Of a DNA stretch of 17,845 bases, positions 7,283 through 14,669 are shown piece after piece. Location of the stretch: positions 1 to 17,845 of the forward strand of contig CAJTWU010000033.1 in assembly GCA_910579975.1 (NCBI GenBank), written 5' to 3'. Every line of letters begins with the position of its first letter. Positions within the stretch are counted from its first letter, which is position 1. The position numbers and the translations under genes were made by a program. The notes below the pieces were generated by a model. The model did no database searches, was not told the origin of the DNA, and worked only from the letters and a program-made list of their open reading frames with translations. The DNA is from an uncultured Vampirovibrio sp. Its GTDB lineage: Bacteria > Cyanobacteriota > Vampirovibrionia > Gastranaerophilales > Gastranaerophilaceae.

Positions 7283-8533
7283 TTATAGTGATTCAATTTG
7301 TTCTTTTATAAACTTATTTTCAGGAGCTAACCTTTGTGCATAATTTGCAAAATCTTTTGCATTCTGCAGATATTTTGCATTACCTGTCTTTTTATACAAA
7401 CATTCTTCTGTATAAGAAAAATACAAATATGCAACAGGATTATTTTTATCAATATCTAATAATTTACCCCAGTATTTTTCAGCATTCTTGAAATCACCAT
7501 TTAAATATGACTTATATGCATATCTTGTAAAAAAGTCACTTACACGTTCTTTTTTATAAGAATTATTTACAGTTTTACCCGGTGTTTTAGGAATAACTAT
7601 AGACTTTCTATCAGAAGAAAGCTTTGGCATAAGAACATTAGATTTATACATATTATAAATACCTTGTTTGCGCCACTCGCTTTCTAAAAAATTTTTTCTT
7701 GCCTCTTCATAATTTTCCAATCGGTGACGGGCATTTGGATGTGTATCGTAAAACTCTGAACCGTCATCAAAAGTATTTAGAAAAGAAATCAAATCTTTCG
7801 CATTGTTCAAATTATAATTAGCTCTAGCTGCTAGGATAGCACCTGTTGCATCAGCTGCATATTCCATTTTCTTGGAATCAGATATATAACGTCTTTTTGC
7901 AATAATATAGGCTAAAGGAGTTTCCTCATTGTTACATCTGTTCATACGTCTGATATGCTGAGCAGTTCTAGCATAATGTCCTAATAAAGAATGTGCTATT
8001 TCATGTCCTATTAACAAAGCAAGAGCATCTTCATTAGTTGAAAAAGTATCATAAGCACCTGTATTTATAACGATACAATTTGTTTCACCTGAATATGCAT
8101 TAAATGTAACATCTTTTTCTACAGTAATTTTCCAATTCAAATAATCAAGATTATTAGCACGAATGATACGTTCAGCTACTTTGTATATATTGTAAAAATC
8201 TTCACCATAAGCTTGTGCATTAAAATTATCAACTTTTTTACCGCAAAGCCCGTTTTTTATTTGCATATATTTAAGACTATCTTCGGCATATTTTGCTTTT
8301 AATTTATCAGGACTTACAAATTCATATCCTTGAAGCTTAATTAACTTAGGGTCTTTAATCTCAAATCCTAAAGCAACACTATCTTGTTTAGAATAATCAG
8401 CATAATATTTTTCAGTTGCATCATATTTTTGAGATTTTTTAAGTTCTTTCAGCTGAATTTTTGCATAATCTTTGGCATCACAGGCAGTATTAAAAAATAA
8501 TACTACTGCAATTAACATTAAAATCTTTTTCAT
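7283..8533 (-). CDS. Exported M48-family zinc metalloprotease with TPR-like C-terminus
   Basis: A 416-residue protein with an N-terminal signal peptide (MKKILMLIAVVLFF, likely cleavage near A20) that sends it to the periplasm or outside. The zinc site is HEIAH at 177-181 with the third ligand E224 in MEYAAD, the pattern of M48 peptidases; DTHPNARHRL at about 263-272 is the usual M48 substrate-cleft element. The C-terminal part (about 330-400) looks like one or two TPR helices (AEKYWGKLLDIDKNNPVAYL). This is the layout of BepA/YfgC-type envelope quality-control proteases, though closer assignment is not possible. A cysteine at 18 lies in a poor lipobox, so a lipoprotein is less likely. The ribosome binding site is AAGGAGAATGT. 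A terminator hairpin follows. It is unusual company for a portal gene. Confidence 0.85.
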   Translation of the reverse strand: MKKILMLIAVVLFFNTACDAKDYAKIQLKELKKSQKYDATEKYYADYSKQDSVALGFEIKDPKLIKLQGYEFVSPDKLKAKYAEDSLKYMQIKNGLCGKKVDNFNAQAYGEDFYNIYKVAERIIRANNLDYLNWKITVEKDVTFNAYSGETNCIVINTGAYDTFSTNEDALALLIGHEIAHSLLGHYARTAQHIRRMNRCNNEETPLAYIIAKRRYISDSKKMEYAADATGAILAARANYNLNNAKDLISFLNTFDDGSEFYDTHPNARHRLENYEEARKNFLESEWRKQGIYNMYKSNVLMPKLSSDRKSIVIPKTPGKTVNNSYKKERVSDFFTRYAYKSYLNGDFKNAEKYWGKLLDIDKNNPVAYLYFSYTEECLYKKTGNAKYLQNAKDFANYAQRLAPENKFIKEQIESL

Positions 8534-8548
8534 ACATTCTCCTTATAA

Positions 8549-8584
8549 TGCATTAAGAATAACATTATATAAAAATTTTTTCAA
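8549..8584 (-). promoter_or_regulatory. Candidate promoter of the M48 peptidase gene
   Basis: Between the 97-aa gene and the peptidase ATG the minus strand carries a perfect TATAAT about 30 bases before the start codon, in an A/T-only context with no clear -35 hexamer at 17 bases. It suggests that the peptidase is not only co-transcribed with the upstream gene. Confidence 0.4.
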
Positions 8585-8878
8585 CTAAATTTTATTTTCA
8601 CTTATTCCTTCAACAATATTTATTTTTGGAGAAACATCATCCAGTTCTTTATCATCTAATCCTAAAGCCAAGCGCTGACCTTTTTGCACTTTAGTAATTG
8701 AAGAGATTAAAAAATCAAGAACTGCAATAGAATTTTTTGACATATCTAAAAACTCTATATCTGCTCTTGTAATTTCGCCCGAGTATTCATTCAGAATAAA
8801 CTCTAAAATATCAAGAACCTTGTTATAAAACTCAATATGTTTTTTATTAACATCTTGTTTTTGTATCTTTTTTGTCAT
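8585..8878 (-). CDS. Hypothetical 97-aa helical protein (possible phage protein)
   Basis: The start at 8878 has AAGGAAAATATT as ribosome binding site. The protein is charged and mostly helical: a basic N-terminus, a helix around 16-32, a helix around 40-68 and the segment VQKGQRLALGLDDKEL at about 64-79, with a polar tail. The KGQRLALGLD type of segment reminds me of some small terminase subunits, but I cannot confirm this and no HTH is obvious. It lies between a terminator-like structure and the M48 gene, in the same direction as the rest of the phage-like block. Confidence 0.55.
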   Translation of the reverse strand: MTKKIQKQDVNKKHIEFYNKVLDILEFILNEYSGEITRADIEFLDMSKNSIAVLDFLISSITKVQKGQRLALGLDDKELDDVSPKINIVEGISENKI

Positions 8879-8893
8879 AATATTTTCCTTAAA

Positions 8894-8964
8894 AAAAAAG
8901 AGGCGCTAAGGAGTAGGTCGGGTAAAATTACCCTAGAGAGAAAGGTGAAAGATAAAAGCGCCCC
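8894..8964 (-). terminator. Terminator-like structure with a long loop after the CxxC protein gene
   Basis: On the minus strand GGCGCT (8962-8957) pairs with AGCGCC (8907-8902), which is followed by TCTTTTTTTTT, the shape of an intrinsic terminator. The loop of about 49 bases contains a second hairpin, GGGTA-AAT(T)-TACCC (8933-8920), and a pyrimidine-rich strand. A stem this short around so large a loop is unusual; it may be an attenuator or a small structured RNA that ends at the U-run. Confidence 0.5.
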
Positions 8965-8990
8965 ATGTAAAAATAGATGAATAGAGATTT

Positions 8991-9365
8991 TTAAATTGTA
9001 GTTTTTATTAATTCTTTGTTACCATAAAAATCACAAGCATATTGTCTTACACGCTCTTCACCACGGATTTTTACGGATTTATTAACTCCATACTTCCAGC
9101 CAAATGGCTTAGATTTAAATTTTTGATAATTGCACTGTTTCATTGAATAAAGAATGTCATCTTTATATTTCATTGCTAAATCATTAGCCTGAATTCCTAT
9201 TTTATAATCGCGGGTTATAACCCCGTCAAAACGGATTTCAACAAGTTCGGCAACAGGTTTTTTACAAATCGGACAAAAACCGATTGAAAGTTTTCTGGTA
9301 ACATAAAGATTAGTTTCTTTCAAATAATAAATATCATCAGCCTTAAACTGACAGCAATGACGCAT
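8991..9365 (-). CDS. Small CxxC (zinc-ribbon-like) protein of unknown function
   Basis: A 124-residue protein whose start has a strong ribosome binding site (GGAGGTCTTTT). It begins MRHCC and carries CPIC at 31-34, so a C-C...CxxC zinc site is possible; C93 and C110 are further candidates. The middle (about 50-80) is charged, and the C-terminal part (FGWKYGVNKSVKIRGEERV) is basic, consistent with nucleic-acid binding. I do not recognise the family. It is the last gene of the phage-like block next to housekeeping genes and the first in transcription order. A hairpin precedes it and a terminator-like element follows. Confidence 0.6.
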   Translation of the reverse strand: MRHCCQFKADDIYYLKETNLYVTRKLSIGFCPICKKPVAELVEIRFDGVITRDYKIGIQANDLAMKYKDDILYSMKQCNYQKFKSKPFGWKYGVNKSVKIRGEERVRQYACDFYGNKELIKTTI

Positions 9366-9625
9366 AAAAGACCTCCAGCCAAAATTTGCACACTTATTAA
9401 ACCTGTAAATCTACAAGTAATAAGCAATATAACTCCCTCATACTCTTGAGGCGATTTCTCCTACGCAGCTTTTAGGGTAAACTTTGTTTTGAAATCAAGT
9501 ACAAGGTTATAGTAACACTTTTTCTTTTTCTCTTCCACTTTGTAACAACTTTTTTACATCTTAACCCAGAAACTACTATTCATAATATTTTTGCGTTAGA
9601 ATTATTCCAGAAGTGAGGGAGTAAA
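9366..9625. promoter_or_regulatory. Divergent intergenic region at the edge of the phage-like block
   Basis: These 260 bases separate the minus-strand CxxC gene from the plus-strand dehydrogenase gene. On the CxxC side is a 13-bp imperfect hairpin at 9393-9424 (CTTATTA...TAATAAG with CCTGTA/TACAAG inside), and further out a CCTCA/TGAGG hairpin (about 9440-9455). On the dehydrogenase side TAGAAT (about 9596-9601) is a possible -10 box, followed by the GAGGGAG ribosome binding site. No tRNA, integrase site or clear direct repeat was found, so there is no visible attachment site. Confidence 0.4.
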
Positions 9626-10591
9626 ATGAAAGCAATTGTATTTGATAATGGATTAAAACTGGATAATAATTACCCAAAACCAATACCACAAGAAGGCGAA
9701 GCATTAATTCGCGTAACCCTGGCAGGTATCTGCAATACTGATTATGAAATAACAAAAGGATATATGGGATATGTTGGAGTTCTGGGACACGAGTTTGTTG
9801 GTGTTGTTGAAGAAGTCAACAGCGAAGATAAATCTCTTATAGGCAAACGAGTAGTTGCCGAAATAAGCTATGGTTGTGATAACCCTGATTGTGAATGGTG
9901 CGCCCAAAAGAATTATCGCCATTGCCCGGATAGACACACAATAGGTATTTGGAGAAAAGACGGCTGTATGGCTGAATATATTACCGTGCCAACAAATATA
10001 CTTTTTGAAGTTCCTTCTAATGTAACCAATGAACAAGCAGTTTTTGTTGAACCTCTTGCGGCAGCTTGTGAAATAACAGAACAGCTTCATATTGAACCAA
10101 TGGCAAAAGTTGTTGTTTTAGGAGATGGAAAACTTGGTTTAACTACAGCTTTAACTCTTAATGCACAAAACCTTGATGTATTATTAGTTGGTAAGCACCG
10201 TAACAAGCTGGATATTGCAGAAGCTCAGGGAGTTAAAACACAACTATTGAGTAATTTTACTCCTGAAAAAAAATACGATGTGGTAGTAGAAGCAACCGGT
10301 TCAGCTTCAGGTTTTGAAACCTCTATGTCACTTACAAAACCACGAGGAGTCCTTGTTCTAAAAAGCACCGTAGCCTCTGGAAAAGAATTAAACCTTGCGC
10401 CTATTGTTATTGATGAAATAACTGTTTTAGGCTCTCGCTGCGGTCAATTTCCACCGGCACTAAGACTTTTAGCAAACAATAGAATAGACTTCACTCCATT
10501 TATTACAAAAATCTATCCTATTGATGAGGCTCTTGAAGCTTTTGAAGCAAATAAAGCAAAAGAAAGTCTTAAAATTTTAATAAAAATATAG
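9626..10591 (+). CDS. Zinc-dependent medium-chain dehydrogenase/reductase
   Basis: A 321-residue NAD(P)-dependent alcohol or polyol dehydrogenase of the MDR superfamily. Catalytic zinc ligands are C36 (GICNTDY), H55-E56 (GHEFVG) and probably E142 (VEPLAAAC). The structural zinc lobe is C84, C89, C92 and C100 (CDNPDCEWC...C), with the wider first spacing seen in some family members. The Rossmann fold glycines are at 166-171 (GDGKLG). The protein is slightly short for the family (usually about 340-360). The substrate cannot be told from sequence. It has a GAGGGAG ribosome binding site. Its stop codon directly abuts a promoter -10 box, so the next gene is probably transcribed separately, with some possible readthrough. 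Confidence 0.9.
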   Translation: MKAIVFDNGLKLDNNYPKPIPQEGEALIRVTLAGICNTDYEITKGYMGYVGVLGHEFVGVVEEVNSEDKSLIGKRVVAEISYGCDNPDCEWCAQKNYRHCPDRHTIGIWRKDGCMAEYITVPTNILFEVPSNVTNEQAVFVEPLAAACEITEQLHIEPMAKVVVLGDGKLGLTTALTLNAQNLDVLLVGKHRNKLDIAEAQGVKTQLLSNFTPEKKYDVVVEATGSASGFETSMSLTKPRGVLVLKSTVASGKELNLAPIVIDEITVLGSRCGQFPPALRLLANNRIDFTPFITKIYPIDEALEAFEANKAKESLKILIKI

Positions 10592-10597
10592 TATAAT
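10569..10597 (+). promoter_or_regulatory. Promoter for the methyltransferase-kdsB-lpxK operon
   Basis: TTAAAA (10569-10574), a 17-base spacer and a perfect TATAAT (10592-10597) sit at the very end of the dehydrogenase gene; the -10 box starts on the base after its stop codon. The expected start is about 10604, at the edge of the structured leader. Confidence 0.6.
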
Positions 10598-10599
10598 TA

Positions 10600-10656
10600 T
10601 TACCACCAGCGTGAACGCACTGGCAGCCTGTTCCAAAGGAGCACATGGAGTGGTAA
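10600..10656 (+). ncRNA. Structured 5' leader (three-way-junction RNA), no family assigned
   Basis: The outer stem TTACCAC (10600-10606) pairs with GTGGTAA (10650-10656). Inside are two hairpins: CCA-GCG-TGAA-CGC-(AC)-TGG (about 10606-10623) and TGTTCC-AAA-GGAGCA (about 10629-10643, one G-U pair). The predicted transcription start lies within the first bases of the outer stem. The rest of the leader to the ATG at 10693 is unstructured and A-rich, with AAAGGATAAAAAA as ribosome binding site. It does not match any riboswitch or ribozyme consensus that I know. A cis-regulatory leader is the simplest reading. Confidence 0.45.
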
Positions 10657-10692
10657 TTTAAGTTCATAGTCTACCGCACAAAGGATAAAAAA

Positions 10693-11559
10693 ATGGATAA
10701 TATTTGTAATAATTGGACACAATGGTTAAAGCAAAATCGTTTTGCTGGTCAGACACCTGAAATGATTGAACAAACAACAAAATGGCTTGAAGCTGTTAGA
10801 GATGTTGTGCTTGTTTATGCAGAAATTAAACCATACGAAACTGTTATCGATATTGGAACAGGAACCGGTCTTCTTGCTTTTAAAGCTCTGGAAATGCAGG
10901 AATGTAAAGGTAAAATTATTTTTTCAGACAAATTTCAGGACTGCCTGGATGACTGTAAAAGAATTTTGGATGAATCAGGCGTAAGAGGCGGTTATGAAAT
11001 GCTTTTATCGCCTTGTGAACATATTGCACTTCCTGAAAGCACTGTTCATAAAGCACTTATGCGTTCTGTACTTGTGCATATTGTAAATAAACAACTTGCA
11101 ATAAATGAAGTTTACAGAATTCTTAAACCGGGCGGCAAATTTTGCGCATTTGAACCTGTAATTCGTTCAAATACACGATATTGGGAAATCACAGATCCAA
11201 TTTATATTGATAAATATGAAGACTTCAAACGTGTTGAAAACGAACTTATGGAAAATCCCCTTGATTCGCTATGTAACTTTGACCAGGATACTTTAAAAAC
11301 AAATCTTGAAATAGCAGGGTTCTCTATCCCTGAAGTCAAAGTGCAAGAGGTTAAATCAAATTATGTAGTACAAAATGGAATGGTAGAACAGTGGTTTAAC
11401 AATCCACCATCTCCGGGACAAGCCTCTACAAAAGAACGATATCTTAAATATTTTGATGAAGCGACTGTTAATAAATATATGCAAGATGTTCAAAATTATC
11501 TTACAAATAGAGAAATCAGTCTAAAATCAAATGCAGTATTTATAAATGCAACTAAATAG
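10693..11559 (+). CDS. Class I SAM-dependent methyltransferase
   Basis: A 288-residue soluble protein with the Rossmann-type SAM-binding motif I DIGTGTG at 53-59, an acidic residue after strand 2 (FSDKF, about 77-81), and the post-motif strand and loop RILKPGGKFCAFEP (about 140-153). This is the ubiE/COQ5-like group of small-molecule methyltransferases. Its substrate is not visible; co-transcription with kdsB and lpxK suggests a role in the envelope or lipids, which is inference only. It is preceded by its own promoter and structured leader, and kdsB follows after ten bases. Confidence 0.85.
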   Translation: MDNICNNWTQWLKQNRFAGQTPEMIEQTTKWLEAVRDVVLVYAEIKPYETVIDIGTGTGLLAFKALEMQECKGKIIFSDKFQDCLDDCKRILDESGVRGGYEMLLSPCEHIALPESTVHKALMRSVLVHIVNKQLAINEVYRILKPGGKFCAFEPVIRSNTRYWEITDPIYIDKYEDFKRVENELMENPLDSLCNFDQDTLKTNLEIAGFSIPEVKVQEVKSNYVVQNGMVEQWFNNPPSPGQASTKERYLKYFDEATVNKYMQDVQNYLTNREISLKSNAVFINATK

Positions 11560-11569
11560 GGGAAAATAA

Positions 11570-12304
11570 ATGAATAATCAACAAACAGCTATAATTATTC
11601 CAGCACGCTACGGTTCATCAAGATTAGAGGGCAAGCCCTTATTAGAAGCTTGCGGAAAACCGATTATCCAATGGGTTTGGGAAAAAGCAAAGCAAACACC
11701 TTTAGTTGATAGAGTAATCATTGCAACAGACGATGAAAGAATTTTTAATGCTTGCAAGAAATTTGGTGCTGAAGTCGAAATGACATCTGCTGAACATAAA
11801 AGCGGCAGCGACAGAATAGCAGAAGTTGCACGCAGACATCCTGAAATAGGATATATTATTAACCTTCAAGGTGATGAACCGCTTATAGAACAAGCAAATA
11901 TTGAACTGGTAATAAAAGGTGTAAAATTTGACGAACAAGCTGATATTTCAACACTGGTAAGAGAAATTACAGATGAAGCCGAAGTCAATAACCCTAACTT
12001 AGTAAAATGTGTATTTGATTTTAATAACTATGCAATGTACTTTTCTCGTTCAAAAATCCCTTTTGAACGCAATATTGGAAAATCTAAATTCTACGGACAT
12101 TTGGGGATTTATGGTTATAAAGCAGAAGCTTTATTCAAAATGACCGAACTTAATCAAGCACCTTATGAAATGGCTGAAAGCCTTGAACAGCTTCGCGCCC
12201 TTCAAAATGGTATGAAAATTAAAGTAGCGATTGTAGAAAATGTTCCAGTTGGAATTGATACACAAGAAGATTTTGAAAAGTTTAAAAGAATGGTTGAGAA
12301 ATAA
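11570..12304 (+). CDS. kdsB: 3-deoxy-manno-octulosonate cytidylyltransferase
   Basis: KdsB activates Kdo with CTP to CMP-Kdo in the cytoplasm, the donor for the inner core of lipopolysaccharide. The 244 residues match the family length. Diagnostic segments are the nucleotide-binding IIPARYGSSRLEGKPLL (9-25), IATDDERI (51-58), HKSGSDRIAE (76-85), INLQGDEPL (97-105), the GHLGIYGY region and the C-terminal PVGIDTQEDFEK. GGGGAAAATAA serves as ribosome binding site. lpxK begins on the base after its stop codon, so the two are translationally coupled. Confidence 0.95.
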   Translation: MNNQQTAIIIPARYGSSRLEGKPLLEACGKPIIQWVWEKAKQTPLVDRVIIATDDERIFNACKKFGAEVEMTSAEHKSGSDRIAEVARRHPEIGYIINLQGDEPLIEQANIELVIKGVKFDEQADISTLVREITDEAEVNNPNLVKCVFDFNNYAMYFSRSKIPFERNIGKSKFYGHLGIYGYKAEALFKMTELNQAPYEMAESLEQLRALQNGMKIKVAIVENVPVGIDTQEDFEKFKRMVEK

Positions 12305-13306
12305 GTGAATTTAAAAACCCAAATTACTAAACTGCACTATAATAAAAATCCAAAGGGTTTGTTATTCAACCTCTTAAAATTTTGTTCCATTTTTTATTCA
12401 ATAGGTAGCGGAGTCAAAAACTTTCTTTACGATAAGAATATCCTTAAACCTAAAAAAGTAGAGGCATTTGTAATTTCTGTCGGGAATTTTACAACCGGCG
12501 GTGTTGGTAAAACCCCTGTAGTAGCAGAACTTGCAAAATACTTTATTGAAAAAGGTGACCGAGTTGCAATAGTTTCACGCGGTTATGGCGGCAAATTAGA
12601 CAACAAAAAAGTTAACGTAATTTCTGATGGAATAAATCTTTATTACAAAGCAGATATGGCTGGAGATGAACCCTACTGGCTTGCTGTTAATCTAAATATG
12701 TGTGCTGTTTTAACCTGTTCTAACAGAGTGCGTGCTTGCGAGTATGCTATCAAAGAACTCGGAGTAACGAAAATTATTCTTGATGACGGATTTCAACATA
12801 GAAAACTGCATAGAGATTTAAACCTTGTACTTGTTGACTCTGAAAAACAATTTGGCAACGGATACCAGCTTCCTGCCGGTCCTCTTAGGGAAAAAATTGC
12901 TTTTAACAGGGTTGATAAACTTATAGTTATCAGTAAAAATATAGACCACTCAAATGCAGAAATGCTTTTTGCAGAACAAAATCCGATTGTATGCAAAATA
13001 GAGCCAGATTATGCGTACAATATTATATCTGGAGAACATATTGAAAAAGGTTCTGAAATCACAGCCATTTCGGCAATCGGACAACCAGAACAGTTTTATA
13101 AATTTTTAGAGCCCGATTACAAGATAAAAGAAAAAATAACATTCGACGACCATCATCAATATACACTAGCAGATATTGAAAATATTGAAGGCAATATTAT
13201 AACGACTGAAAAAGATGCTGTAAAGCTAGCATTATTGGGTAAACAAAACATTTATGCGCTTAAGTTAAAAACAATTCTTGATATTGAAAACCTACTAAAA
13301 AAATAA
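12305..13306 (+). CDS. lpxK: Tetraacyldisaccharide 4'-kinase
   Basis: LpxK phosphorylates the 4' position of the lipid A disaccharide at the inner membrane. The 333-residue protein shows the hydrophobic N-terminal membrane-association region (about 17-42), the P-loop GNFTTGGVGKTP (60-71), SRGYGG (91-96), the family signature DDGFQHRKLHRD (160-171) and LPAGPLRE. The start is a GTG abutting the kdsB stop, with no clear Shine-Dalgarno site; the N-terminal helix is needed by the family, so later starts are unlikely. The last codons (Lys-Lys-stop, A-rich) coincide with the terminator T-run and closing stem of the convergent RNase P RNA gene. Confidence 0.93.
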   Translation: MNLKTQITKLHYNKNPKGLLFNLLKFCSIFYSIGSGVKNFLYDKNILKPKKVEAFVISVGNFTTGGVGKTPVVAELAKYFIEKGDRVAIVSRGYGGKLDNKKVNVISDGINLYYKADMAGDEPYWLAVNLNMCAVLTCSNRVRACEYAIKELGVTKIILDDGFQHRKLHRDLNLVLVDSEKQFGNGYQLPAGPLREKIAFNRVDKLIVISKNIDHSNAEMLFAEQNPIVCKIEPDYAYNIISGEHIEKGSEITAISAIGQPEQFYKFLEPDYKIKEKITFDDHHQYTLADIENIEGNIITTEKDAVKLALLGKQNIYALKLKTILDIENLLKK

Positions 13307-13654
13307 AGCAGCCTATAAGCCGTGTTCTGTATAGGATTTCTCCCTGATAATCATCTATCTGGTACTAAGATTACTCTTAGTCTCTAGCGATTTTTCTGAG
13401 CCTCGGCGGACACCTCAAACGCTCAATTCAATCTTGCATCCGACCGGGGGTTGCTTAGCCAATGCCTTCCAGCATTGCTGGTGAAGCTCTTAACTCACCG
13501 TTGCACCATCGCCTGTGATTAAAAATCCATCGGCAGTATTTTTCCTGTAGTCCTATCCGCCAGCTCACGCTGCCCGGAGTTTCTCCGGCGGTCTGTCCTT
13601 GGATGCACGGACTTTCCTCACCCCGAAAGGCGCGATTATCCAGCTGCTTTATTT
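13301..13654 (-). ncRNA. rnpB: RNase P RNA, bacterial type A
   Basis: The catalytic RNA of RNase P, which removes 5' leaders from tRNA precursors. On the minus strand the 5' part has the conserved GAGGAAAGTCCGTGC segment (about 13607-13625), later segments include the GCCTCGGCGGACACC-side complement and the AGAACACGGCTTATAGGCTGC-like 3' end (about 13308-13325). The closing stem is extended: AAATAAAGCAGC at the 5' end pairs perfectly over 12 bp with GCTGCTTTATTT at the 3' end, followed by a T-run, so P1 probably doubles as terminator. A TAAAAT -10 box at 13666-13661 predicts a start near 13654. The exact ends are inferred; the core is about 13307-13650. Confidence 0.93.
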
Positions 13655-13660
13655 ATAACT

Positions 13661-13690
13661 ATTTTAACACAAAATTAATATGTAGAAGAC
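13661..13690 (-). promoter_or_regulatory. rnpB: Probable rnpB promoter
   Basis: TAAAAT (13666-13661) is about seven bases upstream of the 5' strand of the RNase P closing stem. The -35 region is poor (TCTTCT at 17 bases). It is supported mainly by its position. Confidence 0.4.
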
Positions 13691-13733
13691 CAAGTATACA
13701 TCATGTGAGTATATTCTTTAACTGTAATAATAA

Positions 13734-13767
13734 AAAGAAAGGATGGACAACAATCCATCCTTTCTTT
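13734..13767 (-). terminator. Terminator after tsf
   Basis: A perfect 14-bp stem, AAAGAAAGGATGGA/TCCATCCTTTCTTT, with a six-base loop lies 17 bases after the tsf stop. On the minus strand it ends in TTTTTATTATTA. The A/T ends make it work in either direction. Confidence 0.85.
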
Positions 13768-13784
13768 ATTCTTTAAAAATAAAA

Positions 13785-14648
13785 TTATTTACCAAGTTGG
13801 CTCATAACTTCATCAGCGAAGTTATCGTTTCTTTTTTCAAGACCTTCACCAAGAACATATCTGTCAAATCTAACAATTGAGAATTTACCAGAGATAAGTT
13901 GTTCAATAGTTTGATCCGGATTTTTAACAAATGGCTGTTCAACTAAACATTTTTGAGCCATTAACTTGTTAACACGTCCTTCTACGATTTTTGCTCTAAT
14001 CTGTTCAGGTTTATTAGCAAGATCTTCTTTACCCATTTCAATTCTTGTTTCTTCTTCAATAACTGAAGCAGGAATATCTTTTCTTGAAACAAACTCAGGA
14101 GCAGAAGAAGCAATGTGTAAGCAAATATCTTTAGCTAAAGCTGCATCAGCATTGTCTGTTTCTAGAAGAACACCAATTTTGCCGTTATGGATATAAGTAG
14201 CAGCATTGCCTTCATATCTAACAAATCTTCTAACAGTAATCTTTTCGCCAATTGAAGCGATTTTTTCTTTAAGCACTTCTTCAATTGTTTTACCGCATTT
14301 AGGGCAAGTAGAAGCAAGAAGAGCTTCAACACTAGCCGGATTAGATTCTGCAACGAATTGAGCAAGGTTATTAGTTAATTCAATGAATTCTTCATTCTTA
14401 GCAACGAAATCAGTTTCACAGTTAACTTCAATCATTGCACCGCAAGCATCAGAAACGAAAGAACCAATTCTACCTTCAGCAGCAATTCTTCCCATTTTCT
14501 TATCAGCAGAAGCAATACCTTTTTGACGAAGAACTTCCATAGCTTTTTCCATATCGCCATCAACTTCAACTAAAGCTTTTTTAGCATCCATCATACCAGC
14601 GCCGGTTTTATCACGAAGTTCTTTTACCATTGTAGCTGTAATATTCAT
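13785..14648 (-). CDS. tsf: Elongation factor Ts
   Basis: EF-Ts is the guanine-nucleotide exchange factor for EF-Tu. The 287 residues fit the family. The N-terminal UBA-like domain reads TATMVKELRDKTGAGMMDAK and the TDF motif is in NCETDFVAKNEEF. A second copy of the core runs to the C-terminus. The start has AAGGAGAATTATAA. An oddity is a CPKCGKT segment (about 114-120) in the loop before GEKITVRRF, with a CxxC pair I do not expect in EF-Ts. It follows rpsB in the usual order, with an attenuator-like hairpin between, and is followed by a strong terminator. Confidence 0.96.
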   Translation of the reverse strand: MNITATMVKELRDKTGAGMMDAKKALVEVDGDMEKAMEVLRQKGIASADKKMGRIAAEGRIGSFVSDACGAMIEVNCETDFVAKNEEFIELTNNLAQFVAESNPASVEALLASTCPKCGKTIEEVLKEKIASIGEKITVRRFVRYEGNAATYIHNGKIGVLLETDNADAALAKDICLHIASSAPEFVSRKDIPASVIEEETRIEMGKEDLANKPEQIRAKIVEGRVNKLMAQKCLVEQPFVKNPDQTIEQLISGKFSIVRFDRYVLGEGLEKRNDNFADEVMSQLGK

Positions 14649-14669
14649 TTATAATTCTCCTTATTTAAA

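Noticed and set aside
7225..7296. Longer start for the GNAT-like protein (24 extra residues)
   Set aside because: The extension is a translation of the terminator hairpin, and the ATG at 7224 has a strong GGAGG site.
9366..9625. tRNA gene or attachment site at the block edge
   Set aside because: No cloverleaf, T-loop motif or direct repeat could be found in this stretch.
10600..10692. Known riboswitch or self-cleaving ribozyme
   Set aside because: Hammerhead core, SAM, cobalamin, TPP, glutamine, fluoride and twister consensus elements were looked for by eye and are absent; a covariance search was not possible.
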